NCBI RefSeq assembly: GCF_002727065.1
Contig: NZ_PDVP01000002.1
Coordinates: 434,001-498,000 of the forward strand
Length of the DNA: 64,000 nucleotides
Origin: Zhengella mangrovi
GTDB lineage: Bacteria; Pseudomonadota; Alphaproteobacteria; Rhizobiales; Rhizobiaceae
Reading direction: 5' to 3'
Below the pieces are notes generated by a model that did no database searches, was not told where the DNA came from, and worked only from the letters and a program-made list of their open reading frames with translations. Shown in pieces: positions 1 through 8,483 of the stretch. The number at the start of each line of letters is the position of its first letter. Within the stretch, counting starts at the first letter, position 1. The position numbers were made by a program, and so were the translations under genes.

Positions 1-136
1 GGACGGGAACGAGAGACCGCGCCATGGCGACGATCTCGCCCGCCCCCTTTTCCATGGCATCCCTGGTCGCCTGGCGGACGCGATGCGGAATCGTGCGCGT
101 CAGCTTCCGCTCAAGCGATTTCAGGCCCTGGACCAT
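1..136 (-). CDS. HK97 gp10-like tail-completion protein (partial)
   Basis: The reading frame starts at the ATG at 136-134 and runs off the left edge, leaving 45 residues. The peptide starts MVQGLKSLERKLTR and continues with a basic, Ala-rich helix ending ...EIVAMARSLVPV, the usual N-terminus of the HK97 gp10 family that joins head and tail. The start overlaps the stop of the next upstream gene (TGATG), as with its neighbours, and its place after the head-closure gene fits. The C-terminus is not in the window. Confidence 0.75.
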   Translation of the reverse strand, partial: MVQGLKSLERKLTRTIPHRVRQATRDAMEKGAGEIVAMARSLVPV

Positions 137-654
137 CAGGCAGTGCGCGCCACCACGGCGATCTGGTAGGTCGCCGAAGCGCCGGAGCCGTTGGCGACCC
201 GGAGCGTGTCGGCCGTGGTGGCCGTGATCGCACCGAGGCCCGCCGCGTCACCGGCAGCCAGCATCAGGAAGGCGCCGGGCTTCAGAGGGCCGATGGTCGG
301 TGACGTGCCGCCCAGGAACCCGGTCAGCGGTGCCGAGCCGCCGCCGATCGTCAGGTCGGTGGTGTTGGCAGCCCCCGTCCGCGGGCCGTTGATGATAAAC
401 AGCGCCACCAGCTCCGCACCGGCCACGGTCGCTCCGAAGGCGTCCGACAGGGCGCCTGCCAGGTCGATGTCGTCATTGCTGGAGGCGCTGACCGTGCGCT
501 GGTCTATCCACAGGATGTCCGCCTTATTCGCGGTCGTTCCATCGGTCAACTGCAAGAGCTTTTCCATGGTCGGCGAAAAGCTGTCGGCGCCGAAGTCGTT
601 CGCGCCGGTCTGTGTCGCCTTCAGGCGGACGAGGATTTCTGCGGATAGTGGCAT
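136..654 (-). CDS. phage protein of unknown function, structural module
   Basis: The product has 172 residues and is rich in Ala, Gly and Thr, with few charged residues after the N-terminus. It has no signal peptide, membrane helix or motif I recognise. It lies between the head-closure and gp10-like genes and overlaps the latter at TGATG, so a virion role (head decoration or connector accessory) is inferred from position only. The start ATG is 11 bases after the head-closure stop. Confidence 0.7.
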   Translation of the reverse strand: MPLSAEILVRLKATQTGANDFGADSFSPTMEKLLQLTDGTTANKADILWIDQRTVSASSNDDIDLAGALSDAFGATVAGAELVALFIINGPRTGAANTTDLTIGGGSAPLTGFLGGTSPTIGPLKPGAFLMLAAGDAAGLGAITATTADTLRVANGSGASATYQIAVVARTA

Positions 655-665
655 TGTTCAAACTC

Positions 666-1001
666 CTAGGTGGCAACGCCGCTCTCCGCGGCAAAGTCGA
701 TATAGATCCGGTCGTCCGTCTCGATCGACGACCGGATGTTGAACGTCTCCCCGGTCCGGTCGTCGACGATGCGCCAGTCCGTGGTGACTGCACGGGTTTG
801 CGCAGCGCTGCGAACCCGGATGACGGTTGCCTGGATCCCTTCGAGGCGATCGGCCAGAACCATTTCGCTGCCGCGCAGTCGGGTGTATTGCGCGCGGCAG
901 GTGATCACGGTCTCCCAGCCATCCTTGCGTCCGCCCTGGCCATCGCTGGCCGAGACAGGACGTTCGAAGCGGATCCGCTCGATCAGGGATTTACCAGGCA
1001 T
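666..1001 (-). CDS. phage head closure protein (SPP1 gp16 / HK97 gp7-like)
   Basis: At 111 residues this is the usual length for the head-closure family. The pattern of an N-terminal LIERIRFERP, a central WETVITCRAQY and a late WRIVDDRTGETFNI is typical of these small beta-barrel adaptors, which seal the portal-connector channel after packaging. The start overlaps the connector gene's stop, so the two are probably translationally coupled. Confidence 0.82.
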   Translation of the reverse strand: MPGKSLIERIRFERPVSASDGQGGRKDGWETVITCRAQYTRLRGSEMVLADRLEGIQATVIRVRSAAQTRAVTTDWRIVDDRTGETFNIRSSIETDDRIYIDFAAESGVAT

Positions 1002-1576
1002 CAGATGTGCAGAATCCGGTGGGCCAGCATGTCGCGCAGCCGCTTTTCAAGCTGGGCGCCAGTGGACTCGTCGTTTTCCAGCGCCTTCTCGAAGGCCGTC
1101 GCAACGGCCAGGCGCAGTGCATAGCGAATATCAGCGGGAACATCGGAAGGCTCGTCGCCATAACCGACGACCACGTCGACCTCGACGGCCTCCGGGTAGG
1201 ATCCGAGCGTCGGCCACGTCTGGCCATAGGCCGGCATCAGCCGCGCCGGCTCGATCTGCGTCGACGCCTGCCACAGGCTCGACGAGAGCGTGACAAGACT
1301 GCCGGTGGAATCCTTGTATCGGACCTCCGAGACGGACTGGACCGGACCGGCCGGCAACAGGGCCACGGCACCGAAGCAATCGGAAACGAGGGTCAGGGTT
1401 TGCGTGATCAGCTTCCGCTTCAGGTAAGCCTCGATCTTCGCCTGGGCCGAACCGATCTCGGCGGTCAGCTGGTCGTCATCATCGACAAAGTCGTGATGCA
1501 GGAAGCCCTTCACCTCCGCAAGCGACAGAGCCGCTTGCGAAGGCTGGACCTTGACGATGAACCCGACCGGGTTCAT
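1001..1576 (-). CDS. phage head-tail connector (gp6 / phiE125 gp8-like)
   Basis: The product has 191 residues. The start is the ATG at 1576, overlapping the previous stop as TGATG; a longer open frame upstream belongs to another gene. The sequence resembles the phiE125 gp8/HK97 gp6 connector family: an early SLAEVKGFLHHDFVDDDD segment, helices around IEAYLKRKL, and a late DVVVGYGDEPSDVPADIRYA followed by a C-terminal helix. Such proteins form the ring under the portal. Its order between capsid and head closure supports this. Confidence 0.85.
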   Translation of the reverse strand: MNPVGFIVKVQPSQAALSLAEVKGFLHHDFVDDDDQLTAEIGSAQAKIEAYLKRKLITQTLTLVSDCFGAVALLPAGPVQSVSEVRYKDSTGSLVTLSSSLWQASTQIEPARLMPAYGQTWPTLGSYPEAVEVDVVVGYGDEPSDVPADIRYALRLAVATAFEKALENDESTGAQLEKRLRDMLAHRILHI

Positions 1577-2028
1577 CAGGCCACGATCTCGTCGACGGTA
1601 GCCGCGTCGTTGTCCGATGCGGTTCCATAGGCCGGGTCGAGCCCGAGCACGATGGCGCCGGCATCCGACGACGCGGTGGCGACCGTCAGGGAGAGGCGGA
1701 AGTGGGTGAAGTCGTTGGCGACGTCGAGCTCGTCCGCGCGCAGGTTGATGATGGCCTGTTTGTCGGAATCGGTCCCGGCCTGGGTGAGCTGGGTGATCGC
1801 CTTGCCGGACACATCCTTGGCGCCGGTTCCGGAGCTGTCGGTTGCCTGCTCGATCTTGGCGTCGAGCGTGGCAGACGTCCCGAGCGTTCCTGCCATGATG
1901 ATGGCCATGAAGGTCAGGAAGTCCTTGGCAGCGATCCAGCCGGTGGTGACCGTGCCGGCCGCGGTAACGTCGGGATCGATCGCGCCGACGATTGCCGCGC
2001 GATCGGACGGGATGAGGTTTGCATTCAT
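1576..2028 (-). CDS. phage protein of unknown function next to the capsid gene
   Basis: The product is a 150-residue acidic, Ala/Thr/Asp-rich protein without a motif I recognise. It follows the major capsid gene and overlaps the connector gene. Genes in this slot often encode decoration or head-fibre proteins, but that is an inference from position. It ends in ...DNDAATVDEIVA, and the first residues MNANLIPSDR are preceded by a purine-rich stretch on the minus strand. Confidence 0.68.
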   Translation of the reverse strand: MNANLIPSDRAAIVGAIDPDVTAAGTVTTGWIAAKDFLTFMAIIMAGTLGTSATLDAKIEQATDSSGTGAKDVSGKAITQLTQAGTDSDKQAIINLRADELDVANDFTHFRLSLTVATASSDAGAIVLGLDPAYGTASDNDAATVDEIVA

Positions 2029-2110
2029 CGGTTTGTCTCCGAGGTGAAAGGAAGGGTTGCCGGGCGCTGGCGCCCGGCAGGAGGATCAAGGCCCCGTCAG
2101 CGGCCGGCGC

Positions 2111-3418
2111 TTACGCGCGAGCGGCAAGCGAGACGAAGTGCGACTTCGTATCCGACCCGCTCTTGGCACCGGAAACGGCCGCCGAGAGATACGGCGCGCC
2201 GCCGACCCGGAACATCCAGCGGAACGCCTGGACGCCGTAGTCGAAGAACAGGTGCATCGAGGATGCGAAGGCCGGATCCGCCGAGCGGGTATAGGCCCCG
2301 TATCCCTGCATGTCGGCCAGCGCGATGTCGCCCAGGTCGCCGAGCGCCTTGGCGTGCTCGGTGAACAGGATCGGATAGCCGAGCAGCGTGGCGCGCAGCT
2401 GGTCGGTGATTCCGCCCTGCGGAATGAACATCGGCTGGTTCCCGATGGTCATCGTCGCGAGCTGCGGGATTGCCTGGCTGTTGATGATCCACATCGGGCG
2501 AGCGCCTGGCGTCATCAGGAGACGCGCCAGCATCTTCAGGACGTTGGCCGCCACGATCGTATCGGCCGACTGGCCGCTTTCCTTGGCGACCGTGACCAGG
2601 CTGGCCGCTTCCATGAAGCCGAGCGGCTTGCCGACACCATTACCCCACATGACCGCGTCGGACGCCGTCCAGCTGATGGCACGGGCCGCACCCTGCTCGA
2701 TGCGGCTCTGCAGGAGCGGAGCATCTTCGAGCAGTTCCTCCGTCGCCGTCACGAACGCATAAAGCTCGTGCAGTTCGACGTTGCCGCCCTTCAGGGCCAG
2801 CTTCGAAGGCGACATCTGGGAACCCTCGGCGCGCCAGTTTGCCTGGATGCCGGAGGAGCCCCACGGCGTGGTCTCGTCCATCACCCGTGAGACCTGCCGG
2901 CTTGCGGTCGGTTCCGGATTGGTCAGCGCCAGCAGGTCGGCCTGGCCCATGACGATCGACCAGATCGACTGACGCATGGCCGGTGGCACCAGGTATCCCT
3001 CGCCGGACGTGCCGCCGCTTTCCTGGTGGAAGTTGGACGGCGCTGCACCGGGCCGATAAAGCTGGGACAGGCGATTGTCGACCGAACCACCGGGACGGCA
3101 GGCAACCTGCACCGAACGGGCAAACTCTGCCGCGTTGCGGAACCCGCCCATGTCTTCCTCGGCACGGTTGACCGGCTGGGCAGCCGGACGGGCCGACTGG
3201 CCCTGGATATCGCCAGAGAAGCTGCGGGCCAGTTCCCGGCGCTTCTCTTCCGCCTTGATTGCGGTGTCGGTCTCCGCGATCCTGGCGCTGATGTCCTCTG
3301 CCTTGGCGACCTCGGCGTCCGTCAGGTCACGGTTTTCGTCTTCCGCCAGTTTCACCAGCTTACGGCCATCGGTTTTGAGGTCCGCGAGCTTCTGGCGGAG
3401 CTGTTCGAGCTTATCCAT
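2111..3418 (-). CDS. HK97-family major capsid protein
   Basis: The product has 435 residues. The open frame extends further upstream, but the chosen start MDKLEQLRQKLADLKTDGRK opens the predicted coiled-coil scaffolding (delta) domain, as usual in HK97 capsids. The delta region runs to about residue 100, followed by the mature shell: GEGYLVPPAMRQSI, then YAFVTATEELLEDAP, a SDAVMWGNGVGKPLG loop and a C-terminal PYLSAAVSGA. The upstream S49 protease is the likely maturation enzyme that removes the delta domain. Confidence 0.93.
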   Translation of the reverse strand: MDKLEQLRQKLADLKTDGRKLVKLAEDENRDLTDAEVAKAEDISARIAETDTAIKAEEKRRELARSFSGDIQGQSARPAAQPVNRAEEDMGGFRNAAEFARSVQVACRPGGSVDNRLSQLYRPGAAPSNFHQESGGTSGEGYLVPPAMRQSIWSIVMGQADLLALTNPEPTASRQVSRVMDETTPWGSSGIQANWRAEGSQMSPSKLALKGGNVELHELYAFVTATEELLEDAPLLQSRIEQGAARAISWTASDAVMWGNGVGKPLGFMEAASLVTVAKESGQSADTIVAANVLKMLARLLMTPGARPMWIINSQAIPQLATMTIGNQPMFIPQGGITDQLRATLLGYPILFTEHAKALGDLGDIALADMQGYGAYTRSADPAFASSMHLFFDYGVQAFRWMFRVGGAPYLSAAVSGAKSGSDTKSHFVSLAARA

Positions 3419-3519
3419 ATGCTCTCGTCTCCATGTTGCGGGACCGCATCGATGGCACGTTTCGGCGCTGCCCGGTCCCAGTGGGCCGCGTCGGTGCATT
3501 GATTGCCTGTTTGTTGATG

Positions 3520-4437
3520 TCAGGCGAAACCGAGTTTCAGCCGGGTCATGTCGGCCTTGTTGCGCGACTGGCGGATGACGCCCTTGCCGTTGGCAAGCCT
3601 GGCAACCGTCTCCTCGATCGTCTCGACCCGGTCGGCAAGGCCGACCTCGACCGCGCGCTTTGCGCCGACCATGCGCCCCTGCCCCCATGGTTCCTTGCGA
3701 ACGGTAGATGCGGACAGGCCACGGCCACGGGCGACGGCCGCGGTGAATTCCTCGTAGTAGCGATCGACGGTCGCCTGCATGTCGCTGCGCGCCTCTTTGC
3801 TCAGCGGCTCGAACGGGTTCGCCTCGATCTTGTGAGCGCCGGCACGGATCACGGAGATCTTGACGCCCATGGTTTCCAGGAGCTGGCTGTCATCTTCGTG
3901 CAGCGAATAGACACCGATGGATCCCAGTTCACCGGATGGCGTGATGACGACCTCGCCTGCCTGGCTGGCGATCCAGTAGGCGGCCGAGGCTGCATAGGCA
4001 TTGGCAGAGGCGACGACCGGCTTGATCATCGAGGCCGCCCGGATCTCCTGACCGAGTTCTGCGATGCCGTCGACAGAGCCGCCCGGGCTCTCGATGTCGA
4101 GCAGGATCGACCCGACGCTGTCGTCATTGGCAAGCTGGCGGATCTGCGAGCGCAGCCGCGCCGCAGACACGCCACCTGGCCCGGAAATATCATCGGCCTG
4201 CTCGACGCGGTGGACAATCGTCCCGACGATCGGAACGATGGCGACGGAGCCTTGCGGCTTGGCAGGCGATGCCGACCGGCCCTGGCCGACGCGGTTTGCC
4301 ACGCGGTCCTGGTCGCTGATCTCTTCACCGGCAAGCGCACGCATGGCCAGCGCCCGCAACGGACGAACCTTGACCGGATCAATCGCCCAGGCGCTGGCCA
4401 TCAGCGCAGCGGCAACGCGAGGTGACTTATGCGGCAT
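3520..4437 (-). CDS. S49-family prohead protease (SppA/ClpP-like)
   Basis: The product has 305 residues when started at MPHKSPRV, which overlaps the end of the portal gene by 11 bases. It carries the S49 fold: LLDIESPGGSVDG near residues 112-124, then Ser151 in NAYAASAAYWIAS and Lys203 in RAGAHKIEANPF. The 52-residue spacing equals that of the Ser-Lys dyad in Bacillus SppA. In HK97-like phages this enzyme matures the capsid during assembly, and the gene order portal-protease-capsid is canonical. Confidence 0.9.
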   Translation of the reverse strand: MPHKSPRVAAALMASAWAIDPVKVRPLRALAMRALAGEEISDQDRVANRVGQGRSASPAKPQGSVAIVPIVGTIVHRVEQADDISGPGGVSAARLRSQIRQLANDDSVGSILLDIESPGGSVDGIAELGQEIRAASMIKPVVASANAYAASAAYWIASQAGEVVITPSGELGSIGVYSLHEDDSQLLETMGVKISVIRAGAHKIEANPFEPLSKEARSDMQATVDRYYEEFTAAVARGRGLSASTVRKEPWGQGRMVGAKRAVEVGLADRVETIEETVARLANGKGVIRQSRNKADMTRLKLGFA

Positions 4438-5758
4438 CGCGATAATCCTCGATGTTGATGACGTTCTGAAACGAAGGCCGCGCCTCGGCACGGGCCCAGT
4501 GCGACCCGTAGAGACGGGACAGGACGGAACCGTCAGAGCCCAGGATCTCGGCCGAGGCCGGTGACTGCGTCGTCCCGGCCGGCAGCATGTTCATCGGCGT
4601 CAGGTAGAGATCCCCGCCGTCAATCGGGTTCATGTTTTCGAGGCTGCGGACATCGTTTGCCGACAGCCAGCCCCACTGCCGCGCCTGGGCATATGCCTCG
4701 TAACGCGCCTTGATGTCGCCGCGCAGGAGCCCGCCGACGTTGTGTTCGACCTGGACGTTCCGGTTCAGCCGGTCGTTGAGCAGGTTGCGCTTGTACCAGC
4801 GCTCGATCATCGTCAGCCACGGCAGCATCGTGTCGATCACGAATTCCAGCGCCTGCTGCTCGATGTTGGAGAACGTCGCTTTGTCCATCAGGCCGACCTT
4901 GTGCGGAGGCATCCGCCAGATCCGCGCGATCTCCAGCGCCAGTTCCTTCCTGGTCTCCAGGAATTGCGCCTCCTCGTTCGAGGCGCCGACCTTTGACAGC
5001 TTCATTCCATATTCGAGGATGCCGGGAGAATGGCGCTTGGATCCTCCCCACCAGCGCTTGAGCGCCGACAGGAAGTTTTCACGGCTCGACTTATCGGAAA
5101 AATGGGTCGGATGCTCGATGACGAAGGGAGGCGTGCAGTCGTTAGCGAAGAACCGCGCGCCGTAATCCTGGACTGCCAGGGCCGCGGCAATCGCCTCAGC
5201 GCCGGCCGAGATTGGCGACGTCCCGATCAGGCCGCGCGATTGCAGAGGCGGCCGCTTGATGTGCCATATCTCGCCTTCCAGGAGCACCCGCTGGGATCCG
5301 CCCGGATCGTGGATCTTGTAGCGCGTGATGCCGTTCGGGACGCGCTCGACGGTGACCTCGGAGGGCGGGATCCACTCCAGGCGGGTCGGCCAGCCGCGTT
5401 CAAGGTCGGTCGGGATCGCAAACCAGTTTCCGTCTGCCGCAAGATCCCAGAGCTGCTGTTTGCGCGTCTCGAAATCGTCGCGGAAAAGCACCTGGATAGG
5501 ATGATCGTCAAGCCTCTTGCGAACGGCACCGGACGAGCGTTCGAACGCATGGAACGGCAGCGCCGCGGCAGTATCGGACAGGACGTTCAGGCAGTCCCAG
5601 GCGACCGGCAGTTTCAGCGTCGTTTCAGAGGTGACCGCAACGCCGGCCGCGGTCGCGGACGACAGGCGGGAATACCAGAAGTCGTCGTTCGGGTTGCGCG
5701 ACGAACCGGCGTCGAGATTTCCGGACGGCCGGCCGAATGGCAAAGACATCAGGCGCAT
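4427..5758 (-). CDS. HK97-family portal protein
   Basis: The product has 443 residues. It shows hallmarks of the HK97 portal family: AWDCLNVLSDTAAALPFH near residues 54-70, EIWHIKRPP...GLIGTSPI in the middle, and ...IARIWRMPPHKVGLMDKATFSNIEQQ, the most conserved block. The portal forms the dodecameric ring through which DNA is packaged. Its start overlaps the terminase stop by 10 bases, which fits a translationally coupled packaging operon. Confidence 0.94.
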   Translation of the reverse strand: MRLMSLPFGRPSGNLDAGSSRNPNDDFWYSRLSSATAAGVAVTSETTLKLPVAWDCLNVLSDTAAALPFHAFERSSGAVRKRLDDHPIQVLFRDDFETRKQQLWDLAADGNWFAIPTDLERGWPTRLEWIPPSEVTVERVPNGITRYKIHDPGGSQRVLLEGEIWHIKRPPLQSRGLIGTSPISAGAEAIAAALAVQDYGARFFANDCTPPFVIEHPTHFSDKSSRENFLSALKRWWGGSKRHSPGILEYGMKLSKVGASNEEAQFLETRKELALEIARIWRMPPHKVGLMDKATFSNIEQQALEFVIDTMLPWLTMIERWYKRNLLNDRLNRNVQVEHNVGGLLRGDIKARYEAYAQARQWGWLSANDVRSLENMNPIDGGDLYLTPMNMLPAGTTQSPASAEILGSDGSVLSRLYGSHWARAEARPSFQNVINIEDYRDAA

Positions 5759-7443
5759 ATCGAATAATCCTCCGGGATCGTGATCGACGTCGACGTCGGG
5801 TTGCGCGCCATCAGCTGGAAGGCGTTAAATCCCGCCATTAGCGGGTCGATCTTGGCGGATCCGCTGACCTGTTTGGTGATCAGGGTCGCGGAGCCGCGCA
5901 GTTCCGTCTTGGCGTTGCCGACACACCAGGCCATCAGTTGCTGGCCGCCGTGCCAGGCGGTTCCGTCCATAAGCTTGCGCTCGAACCCCTTGATCGCGCC
6001 GTTCAGCTTGTAGCCCTGGCTAACCGCCACCATCAGGTCCGGGTCGACGCCCAGCGCCGCGATCGCGTCGGTGATCGCCGCGACACCCACCGCGTCGAGG
6101 CCGATGCCATACTTTTCCGGAAACAGCCCGGCCTCGTGCACCGTGTTGATGATATCCGCTATCTCCTCGACGTCCTGCGTCGGGTAATCGCAGATCGTCA
6201 GTTCGCCAGCCTCGGACAGCGACGACAGCCGGTCGGCAATATCCTTGCGCCGGTCGAGAACGATCGGCTGGGCCCATGCCTTGAACCAGAACAGCCAGTC
6301 CTTCGTGGTCCGGTCGCGGCCGCACAGGCAAAGCCCGAGCAGGTCATCGAGGCCGCCGCCGTCAATGCCGGCCGTGATCACCTCGCAGCGCTCCAGCAGG
6401 CTTTCGAGTGTCGCCGGTTCCGGGTCGACCGCGCCCTGCCAGTACCTGGCGCCAGCCCATCCGCCGCGGTTCAGCGCGACACCGATCTGGATGTTCAGAT
6501 GCTGCGAGGCCCAGATCGACAGTTCCTCGATGCCCTTCTTGTCGGCCTCGGCAAATTCGCTCTTCAGGATGTCAATCGTGATCGACCGACCGAGGTTCGG
6601 CAGCACGATCGGCCAGTTCTCCGGATCGCGCCACGGCTTTGCCTCGTCGGCCTGCATCTCGATCGGGAACTCGTAGAGGATCGGCAGGAGGTCGCCGCCT
6701 GCCTCCCCGTCGCGAATCTGCCGCGCATAGTCGAGCTCGGACTTGAACACGCCGGCCGGTGGCTCGTCAGACTGCGTCGTGATCATGACGATGAACCCTT
6801 CCGGGTTGGCGATGATGCCGCCGCGGATCTGCGCCATGACTTTCGAGGCGTAAGAGAATTTCCCCAGCTCGTGCAGCTCGTCGATCAGCACGCCGACCGG
6901 CTTCGATCCGGTCATCACTTTGTTGTCGAACGACTTGATCTTCAGCCTTGCCTTGTTGACCCGATCGACGATCGTTTTCTGGTGATCCTTCACCGCGAAC
7001 CGCTTCTGCAGGTAGCCCTCTTCGTCAGCCTCGATCATGCCGACGATCTGGGAAAATGAGATGTCTGCCGTTTCCTGCGTCGGTCCGACCAGCAGGAATT
7101 CCGCCCGAGGCCGCCTGTTGAGCAAGAGCGCGGTCAGCATGATGGCCGCGCCCTTCGTGGTCTTGGCGTTTTTCTTCGGCACCAGCTCGAAGAACTTCCG
7201 GATCGTGCGGCCGGTGATCTTGTTGTCAGCAACGATGACGGACCCGAAGATCGCAGCGACGAAGTCGCGGTTCCAATCCCCGGCCGCCTCGGCCATCGTC
7301 GGCTGGCCTGGCACGTCAGGCAGGTGCAGCTTGTTGAACACCCGGATTGCCCTGGCGGCCTCGGCCTCGTCCAGGTCGAGCGCCGGGATCGGCGCTTCGC
7401 CGCGCTTGAGCATTTCGAACCAGTCGGGACAGGACAGGTCCAT
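5749..7443 (-). CDS. terminase large subunit (HK97/Terminase_1 type)
   Basis: This is a 564-residue packaging motor. The ATPase domain has a degenerate Walker A at residues 89-96 (PKKNAKTT) and a Walker B VLIDELHE at 185-192, with a coupling motif MITTQSDEP after it. The C-terminal nuclease domain begins at TAGIDGGGLDDL, supplying an acidic metal ligand. The Walker A has Ala where most relatives have Gly. The gene follows the small subunit by four bases and overlaps the portal gene. Confidence 0.94.
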   Translation of the reverse strand: MDLSCPDWFEMLKRGEAPIPALDLDEAEAARAIRVFNKLHLPDVPGQPTMAEAAGDWNRDFVAAIFGSVIVADNKITGRTIRKFFELVPKKNAKTTKGAAIMLTALLLNRRPRAEFLLVGPTQETADISFSQIVGMIEADEEGYLQKRFAVKDHQKTIVDRVNKARLKIKSFDNKVMTGSKPVGVLIDELHELGKFSYASKVMAQIRGGIIANPEGFIVMITTQSDEPPAGVFKSELDYARQIRDGEAGGDLLPILYEFPIEMQADEAKPWRDPENWPIVLPNLGRSITIDILKSEFAEADKKGIEELSIWASQHLNIQIGVALNRGGWAGARYWQGAVDPEPATLESLLERCEVITAGIDGGGLDDLLGLCLCGRDRTTKDWLFWFKAWAQPIVLDRRKDIADRLSSLSEAGELTICDYPTQDVEEIADIINTVHEAGLFPEKYGIGLDAVGVAAITDAIAALGVDPDLMVAVSQGYKLNGAIKGFERKLMDGTAWHGGQQLMAWCVGNAKTELRGSATLITKQVSGSAKIDPLMAGFNAFQLMARNPTSTSITIPEDYSICA

Positions 7444-7447
7444 CGCG

Positions 7448-7918
7448 TCAGTTCAGCGTGTCGGACCAGCCAGACGGCGGTTCCTGCGCTTCGCGCTCGA
7501 GCAGCGCCTTCTTGCCCAGCCGCTCAGGCTTGTCTTCCTCGTCCAGCTTCTTGCGATCGTCGCCGCCGAAGGCCGGGTTCAGCTCGAGGTGATCGAGCAG
7601 CTTGTTGACCGCGCCGACGTTGCCGGCCCGCGCCTTCGTGTAGAGCACCTGGAGCAGGTCGGCCTCGATCATGTCGGCGCCGGCCTGCAGCTCGCGAAAG
7701 AAATTTTTCCGAAGCGTCGGTTCAGAGCAGCCGATATATCCGGCGATCCGCTTGTGGCTCCAGCCCTTCGCACGAAGCAACGCCACAAGGCGCTGGTTTT
7801 CCTTGTCCTTTCGGAACGAGGGTCGACCCCACCGCTCCCGGATCTGGCTGATCGGTGCGCCGAACAGGTCGACGCCATCCCGAACGGATGCGTTGTCGTC
7901 CGATTTTCCGGCCATCAT
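7448..7918 (-). CDS. terminase small subunit
   Basis: The product has 156 residues from the ATG at 7918; an in-frame ATG at 7915 is equally possible. An AGGGA motif lies about ten bases upstream. The middle holds a helix-turn-helix, LRAKGWSHKRIAGYIGCSEPTLRKNF (quoted as a region, residues about 45-72), followed by a helical oligomerisation part and an acidic, lysine-rich tail. Such proteins recognise the packaging site. It is followed directly by the large subunit. Confidence 0.85.
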   Translation of the reverse strand: MMAGKSDDNASVRDGVDLFGAPISQIRERWGRPSFRKDKENQRLVALLRAKGWSHKRIAGYIGCSEPTLRKNFFRELQAGADMIEADLLQVLYTKARAGNVGAVNKLLDHLELNPAFGGDDRKKLDEEDKPERLGKKALLEREAQEPPSGWSDTLN

Positions 7919-7936
7919 GAAAAAAAATCCCTGAAT

Positions 7937-7988
7937 GGGGGGGGAACGGGTCAGGGAGCAAGGCAGCCCCAGAGATTTCACCCCCCCC
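7937..7988. repeat. complementary G8 and C8 homopolymer tracts
   Basis: A run of eight G at 7937-7944 and a run of eight C at 7981-7988 are separated by 36 bases and could pair as a stem. They lie between the HNH gene's stop region and the small terminase start. The C run encodes the final Gly-Gly codons of the HNH protein. The role is unknown; a packaging-site element or a slippage-prone site are possibilities. Confidence 0.6.
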
Positions 7989-8370
7989 TGCCGTCGCGCT
8001 CCGCGCGCTCGATGCGCTGCTTTGTCGTGTCGTGCCAGCGCTTCGTCACGGTCTGGAGGTTGTCGAGATCCCAGAACAGGTCCGGATCACCATCGTGGCG
8101 GATCTTGTGGTCAGCCACCGGAGCGTTCCAGTCGTTCCCGGTTCCAGAGCACAGCGTTCCGGTCTGCTGGCAGACGTAGCCATCACGAGCGAACACCAGG
8201 TCCCTGAGCCGCTGCCACCGCTCGGTCGAATACCAGGCACGCCATGGCGACATGATGCGGCGCCGCGCCTCTCGTGCCCTGTCATCGCCAGGCACATGGT
8301 CAAGGCGTGACGCAGGCAGGATGCGCTGTGCAGGAGGCATTGCCTTCAGCTTCATCGCTCTCGTCGTCAT
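7978..8370 (-). CDS. HNH endonuclease of the packaging module
   Basis: The product has at most 130 residues; starts further in (8355 or 8340) cannot be excluded because no good ribosome site precedes 8370. The core reads WQRLRDLVFARDGYVCQQTG, then PVADHKIRHDGDPDLFWDLDNLQTV and KRWHDTTK, matching the H-N-H beta-beta-alpha-metal pattern: His in ADHKIRH, Asn in DLDNLQ and His in KRWHD. HNH proteins next to terminase genes are known to assist cos cleavage in HK97-type phages. The gene ends in a G-rich homopolymer. Confidence 0.86.
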   Translation of the reverse strand: MTTRAMKLKAMPPAQRILPASRLDHVPGDDRAREARRRIMSPWRAWYSTERWQRLRDLVFARDGYVCQQTGTLCSGTGNDWNAPVADHKIRHDGDPDLFWDLDNLQTVTKRWHDTTKQRIERAERDGRGG

Positions 8371-8389
8371 GGCATAGGAGGATCAAAGA

Positions 8390-8419
8390 GGCCGACTTGC
8401 TGGCTTGCCAGTGTCGGCC
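8390..8419 (-). terminator. hairpin between antiterminator and packaging genes
   Basis: On the minus strand GGCCGAC (8419-8413) and GTCGGCC (8396-8390) form an outer stem and CTGGC/GCCAG an inner stem with a two-base loop. A short pyrimidine-rich stretch follows. The hairpin sits in the 113-base gap between the NusG-like gene and the HNH gene, the only sizeable gap in this part of the operon. It may be a weak terminator on which the neighbouring antiterminator acts, but this has not been shown. Confidence 0.45.
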
Positions 8420-8483
8420 GGGGCTCAAGGGTGAACTTCCACGTCGTGGCATCAGCGCGCCTGAGTCGTCCCGGCCAGAATCG

